From assembly GCA_019614645.1 (NCBI GenBank), contig JABWDB010000035.1, positions 2,976,001 to 3,040,000 on the forward strand: 64,000 nt of DNA, read 5' to 3'. Of this stretch, positions 59,301 to 64,000 are shown in pieces. A program made the translations under genes and the position numbers. Source of the stretch: Stratiolaelaps scimitus. Its lineage: Eukaryota; Arthropoda; Arachnida; Mesostigmata; Laelapidae. The notes beneath the pieces are model-generated. The model was not told where the DNA came from and did not search any database. It saw only the letters and a list, made by a program, of their open reading frames with translations. Numbering within the stretch: position 1 is the stretch's first letter; the number at the start of each line of letters is the position of its first letter.

Positions 59301-62300
59301 AGATGAGATAAAAACGTGAAGACAGTCGCAACCACAAGCGTTGGGGTACTTGGGAAACACACATTTCTTCTGATAATGCAAGAGCAATTGAAAATGGTGT
59401 GCCTCAAATTATGTTTGATGAGCAACCAACGAAGCTAGGATACGCAGGTCCACATTTTGAACAATATTGAATTGTTCAAAATATCGGGATGTGACGAAAT
59501 CACTCGGCTTTGTAGGGCGTCACTGAGATATCGGAAGTAAAAAACCTGCGATTTAATTCAACGGGGACAGCTATTCAAATATAATATGTTAGCATTGATA
59601 TGCAAATTGGTACCATTTCGCCATCGGGGGCAGGGGACACCTTATCAGGCTGAAATTAGTAGCAGCTGGTAGCTGTCGGCAGACTCTTGTCGATATTTTA
59701 CATAACAACGGCGCGTGAGCTTATATAGTGGGTTCATTAAGGAATACAGAATATGCCTTTCATATAATTCAGGCATTTAAGCTAAGTGAATGTAGCTCAT
59801 TTTTTGAAGTGCTTAGCCACATATGGTTCATAGTTTGTCGATATTATATAATAAGAACCTTCGTATTTTTACTTCACATGTTGAACAAGGGCCGACTCGA
59901 GCGTATCCTATATGGCGACCTCTAACGCCCACGTAAAGTGAGCACAGCAGCTTGAAACCAATCGTCAACGGCAAACGGAGACCTTTACAAAAAAGCATTC
60001 GAAAGCATTTGCCTGATGTCCATGCTGACTCACTCCTGGTCATTTTCGGGGGGGGTTGCCTATGGGTTAGTTTGGCCTTTGTAGAAGCCGTGTCTTTCTG
60101 AAGGACAAACACGGTATTAATACTAAAAACAAGCAGAAAATGAATGATCTCCCCCTGTTTCTTTCCTAACTACTGAAAAGTAAACTGATCTATTTAAACG
60201 TGTCTCATATTCTCATTCCGAATCAAAAGATCCACACGACTTTTCTCCTCAGCAAACGCTACTCGGTGTGGCTATATATCCGCGTTAATGGCAGCATTCT
60301 GCGTTGCCGTTACATGCTCACGAGCTTTGTAAAGATTTCGCCATACCATTGTCAGGGTGAAGGTCGAACAATGTGCTGACTGCGAAACTCCGGGCTTCCT
60401 TTACCGGCAAACCTCACACCAATGCTCTCGGTGGGCGTATTTTCAGCGGGACGGGTGGCTTGTGCCGCGCCTTTATCATGTAGGGGGCCATTTTCAGAAA
60501 CGATAGCCGTTATAATACTATTATATTCGATTGCTGACTCGAAAAATCTGAAAACCACAAAATATCCTAGCCGAGATCCAACAATGGTTTCTAACGAAAC
60601 GCAGTTGCCAACTGTGGCTAAGTATGGTTTGATTCGAGGCAGGAGCCAGCGGCATGTATGGGAAGGCACCTTCCACGCCTGGCTGCCTAGACAAAATGCG
60701 TCGCCACAAAGAAGCACATGAGCGACCTTCGCTTCGACAAGAAGAAAATGAACAACACACGAACAGCTACTGCTGGTTTGATTTTCCCCCTGAAAATTAT
60801 ACCTGTATCGATACTCATGCTTTGCTAGATCTTCAGCGTAATAGATAGGCCGAAGAGGCTGACGGAAGGCCACGAACTTAACAGGTCCAGTTCAGAAACG
60901 ACTAAACCTGTCATCGAATGGGCAAAATGCTATCATTACATCGACGTAAAGGACCACACAGAAGTGTACGCGCCTCAGTTCGCACGACCAAAACGCAAAC
61001 ACACACAGATATCGTGTATAGAAACATTGACGTTTAAAGGTTAACATCAACGCGGCAGCATTTCATCATCGAAGACGCATGTATACGACCGATAGCAGTG
61101 TTCAAGGGTAGGATGGCTGGCCTCGCGCCTTGATTCACTCTGGTCGGACTAGGCAACACTCAGATGACAGACACGGAACACCTTGATTTCATCAGCCGTC
61201 GATAATTTCAACCGCTATTTCGTGATGGCTACAGTAGACCATTCAAGTATAGAGCAGGTCAGTTATAAGCAAAATCGTCGCTATTCGTGCGCTGTACGCA
61301 TCGATCCACTTATCTACCGTCTCGGTAGGTGTCTCTCCTTTGGCCAAGGAGAGTAGATACTACTAGTAGCGGTGGGTGTGGTGGTACTACAACATCGTCC
61401 CCAGTTGGTCAGCAGTCATCGAACCACTGGGCACCACATTAGCCTAGTGCGCCACTTTTGTGATCGCGACACCTTTTGCCAGCCAGCCACCACAATGTAG
61501 CAAGGTAACGGAAGTCGAGTCAACAGTTGAGTCCGAATCAGCCGCGACGCACGAGTTCAGGCAGAACAACAGGACAAAGGAATATGTTTGCTGTTTAGTT
61601 TGACCAGCACTCGTATCGTGGCGAGCCCACGAGCATGCAGCCTTCGATGCCACAGGCCCGCTAAATCGGTTTCTTGCATCCAATACATCCAGCTTAGCTT
61701 TTGATGGTCAGACCCTGCAACGGTATCACCCGTAGAGAATGGGATGGAAGCAATAGCAGCCGTACTCGTGACAATGGTGTGTTGTTGATAGCGACGACAG
61801 AGTATTCCGTGTACTTCTATCGAAAATGAATATTAATGTCGCCTCCGTTTATTGAAAGAAGGCTAGCCAACTGCGAACATCTATCGAAGCAGCCAGCCCG
61901 ACCTCGCCCCAGCAACCGACGAATCTGTCCGTGAGCATTGGCCTAGAAACAGCCGGGTGTCATAACAGCAATAGGACATATTCAGGGGGTCCCGCGCGTA
62001 GAATGCGAGAAATGCAACATGCGCAGAACCCGAACCCCGGTTTCCTACGGCTACTTATTTGTCCAGTTACGATCGTCTACGATGGCAAGTATCGGTAGTA
62101 TGCACATGCTTGGAGAGAGGAGTTGATGGATCTTGGCCGCAAAACGTAGTCTTCGCCATGTCCGGAATACATGTTCCAATTGTCATTATTAGAATTAATG
62201 ATCCTAGTGATAAGTGGCAAAGGAGACGTCGCTGAAGCAATTCTTTATTTATGGCTTCGCTTGTGCCACAATGATAAAATCAACCTGTTCGTAAGAGAGA

Positions 62301-64000
62301 AATACGTGTACGTAGCCGAGGGAGTCATGGACGACTCGCTTTGACCTTCCAGCTAGTGGGATTGTTTCAATTAATGGTCACAAAGGCAAGGCTTAAGCTT
62401 GGCCAGTAAACATTTCACAGTTTAGAAAAGTTATTCGAAGCAACACCGTTAGACGAACGGCGGGATACATTTCGATAGTGTATTAATATGTACAATATTC
62501 GAATCCGCCGACACGCTCACATGGCCATGAACGGTGGTAAATCTGATTGTTCAATTCTTAATGGGTTCTTAATTTTATTCCAAAACAGAATTATATATTA
62601 TACTCACATCGTGAATAGCCATATTAGTTAACAAGTTGCAGTGCTTTACAGTGAGATCGTTGAAGATCTAAATACAGGATAACAGCAACCAGGTCATTGC
62701 TGCAAGAGGCTGGTCACTAAGAATGCGTTATCTGTCAAATTGATATGCATAGAAAGCATTTAATTATCTTCTTATCTTCATGACGCGATCGGGTAGGGGG
62801 CCATGCGCGACCCGCGCGCTCATGATTATTATTAATTAGCACGATAAGAAGGAAATGACAAAACAACACTGGAGCACCGAAGATAAATAACGGTAAGGAC
62901 TCATCTGGAAATCGTTCTGGTGACTTTATCGTCTAAGACATCGTAGGAACCACTGTCCATGCAGCCTATGTTGCAGTAGGTGCAAAGTCTCCATTGTAGT
63001 TGTTCGATCCTATCGGTGACAAAGGTTTTATTCTGATACCAAACGACACCTCTCGACAGCGTATTTAATGCCTACGTTATGGTGTTAAGCCGTAAGACAA
63101 AAAAAAACCCTTTAAACCTACTGTCACTACCATTGCTGCAACTAAACCTGCTGCTATACCTACTAGGGATTTCCAAGGCAATCTAGGTTGCCTGTGATCG
63201 TTGGCAATCACAGTGACAATTTCATGCATCCAATAGGGTCAGATAAAAATATGAGCATACGCACTTAGCAGTGCTTCTTAGAGCTGCACAAGAAGATACC
63301 ATTCCTGGCGCACGTCATGTCAAATGCAGACACGCAGACTGTACTGATGTCAGTTTTTGCACATCGAACTGTTGTACTCGATTACAACCTCGCAATACCG
63401 AAACCAACGAATGCTTGCAGCACATAAATCGCCTTATGCATCGGTGGTGCGATCTGTGACTATTGGCACCCCGGAAGGCTCTCAAGTCAAACTAAATCTC
63501 TCAGGAGCGATGTCGCTACCGCAATCACCGAAGAAGATCAAGAAGCAGCAGCTACATAAACCGCGAATGCAACCGCAAACAGTTGGACGCCACAAGCTAA
63601 GGACGGCCCCGAAGACAAAGAGGGCCTTCAGGACCTCCTTGAAGCCGGTTCTACGGCTCCTTAATGAGTTGAGACCGCGGGCTACAAAAGACCTCTAGAG
63701 TTCTTTTGTACCACAAAAACCAATTTATGGATAGATTTTCTAATATTCGCGCACACATCGATTTTGGTAACGGCATTCTCGCACCAGTGCCCTGCCGTTG
63801 TTCTCTTGACGACGAGAACACTTTCGCTGGTGTGGTGACACGACACCCATGGTATTAGTAGTTTTACCGAACGTGTGCATCAGCGTCCTGGTTTAGGGCC
63901 TCCAGTAGTGTCCTTGAAGTTCAGATGGCGGTGGGATATACCAAAGCTTCGTAGAACGTCGGGTCTCAAGAAAACTCGCCATCCTTGGCTCACCTGCTGA
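59301..64000. other. Non-coding stretch, no gene recognised
   Basis: Frames of up to 173 codons occur (60352-60873 minus, starting at a GTG) without any domain. A Lys/Arg-rich 113-codon + frame ends at 63698. A perfect 8-bp hairpin lies at 61333-61353. If the promoter-like site at 58.3 kb is real, this would be its first intron. Confidence 0.4.

Noticed and set aside
60352..60873. 173-codon minus frame
   Set aside because: Starts at GTG and has no domain, signal or splice context. An opposite-strand frame is open over the same DNA.
1..64000. CRISPR arrays, operons, rRNA genes, intact tRNA genes, telomeric repeats
   Set aside because: Looked for and not seen. The only tRNA-like sequences are degenerate SINE or pseudogene units.

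Overview
The window is eukaryotic nuclear DNA, most likely from an arthropod. A parasitiform mite or tick is my guess from the transposon types, the overall base composition and the many (TA)n tracts, but no gene here proves the lineage. It shows no operons, no closely packed genes and no bacterial or phage features. Almost every long open frame is either a shadow of a decayed retrotransposon or a chance opening in GC-rich DNA. Most of the 64 kb is intergenic or intronic sequence made of microsatellites, transposon fragments and single-copy non-coding DNA.

Ordinary gene content is sparse. The best host coding segment is a terminal exon on the + strand (15897-16069). It has a polypyrimidine/AG acceptor, 57 whole codons, a stop and an AATAAA about 430 bases downstream. 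Its protein family is not recognised and its upstream exons are not located with confidence. A CpG-rich stretch at about 56.6-59.3 kb looks like a gene start on the + strand: a palindromic CRE (TGACGTCA), a TATAAAG box 39 bases after it, and a strong GTAAGT donor about 0.9 kb further on. GC-rich blocks at 1-430, 9.9-13.35 and 14.8-15.65 kb may also be promoter or 5' exon DNA, but I cannot show it.

The clearest content is mobile DNA. From 34.88 to 40.01 kb there is a run of elements: a 700-bp internally deleted mariner with matching terminal inverted repeats and TA target duplications; a minus-strand 5'-truncated LINE (A) with RT motifs and the C-terminal domain; an unrecognised 101-codon minus frame; and a longer minus-strand LINE (B) running from AP-type endonuclease through RT to a C-terminal zinc knuckle, with the RT YADD block deleted and a frameshift near the end of the endonuclease. 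A + strand R1-clade-like LINE 3' end lies at 28.82-29.85 kb, and a 185-bp 5'-truncated copy of the same 3' end, with 12-bp target duplications, lies at 42.56-42.74 kb. A LINE RNase H remnant lies at about 18.9-19.2 kb. Two very short poly(A) retroposed stubs with clear target duplications are at 18419-18483 and 52035-52073.

Several tRNA-like (A box/B box) SINE copies are present, two of the families having two copies each (17.93/56.36 kb and 26.66/52.44 kb). A three-copy dispersed repeat of unknown type is at 13.8, 31.5 and 57.5 kb. The most unusual feature is a set of perfect or wobble-perfect short-loop inverted repeats, notably 24 bp at 19930-19982, 27 bp at 44123-44187 and 14 bp at 44293-44324. 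They are not explained by any element identified here and are candidates for small-RNA hairpins, fold-back mutation products or assembly artefacts.
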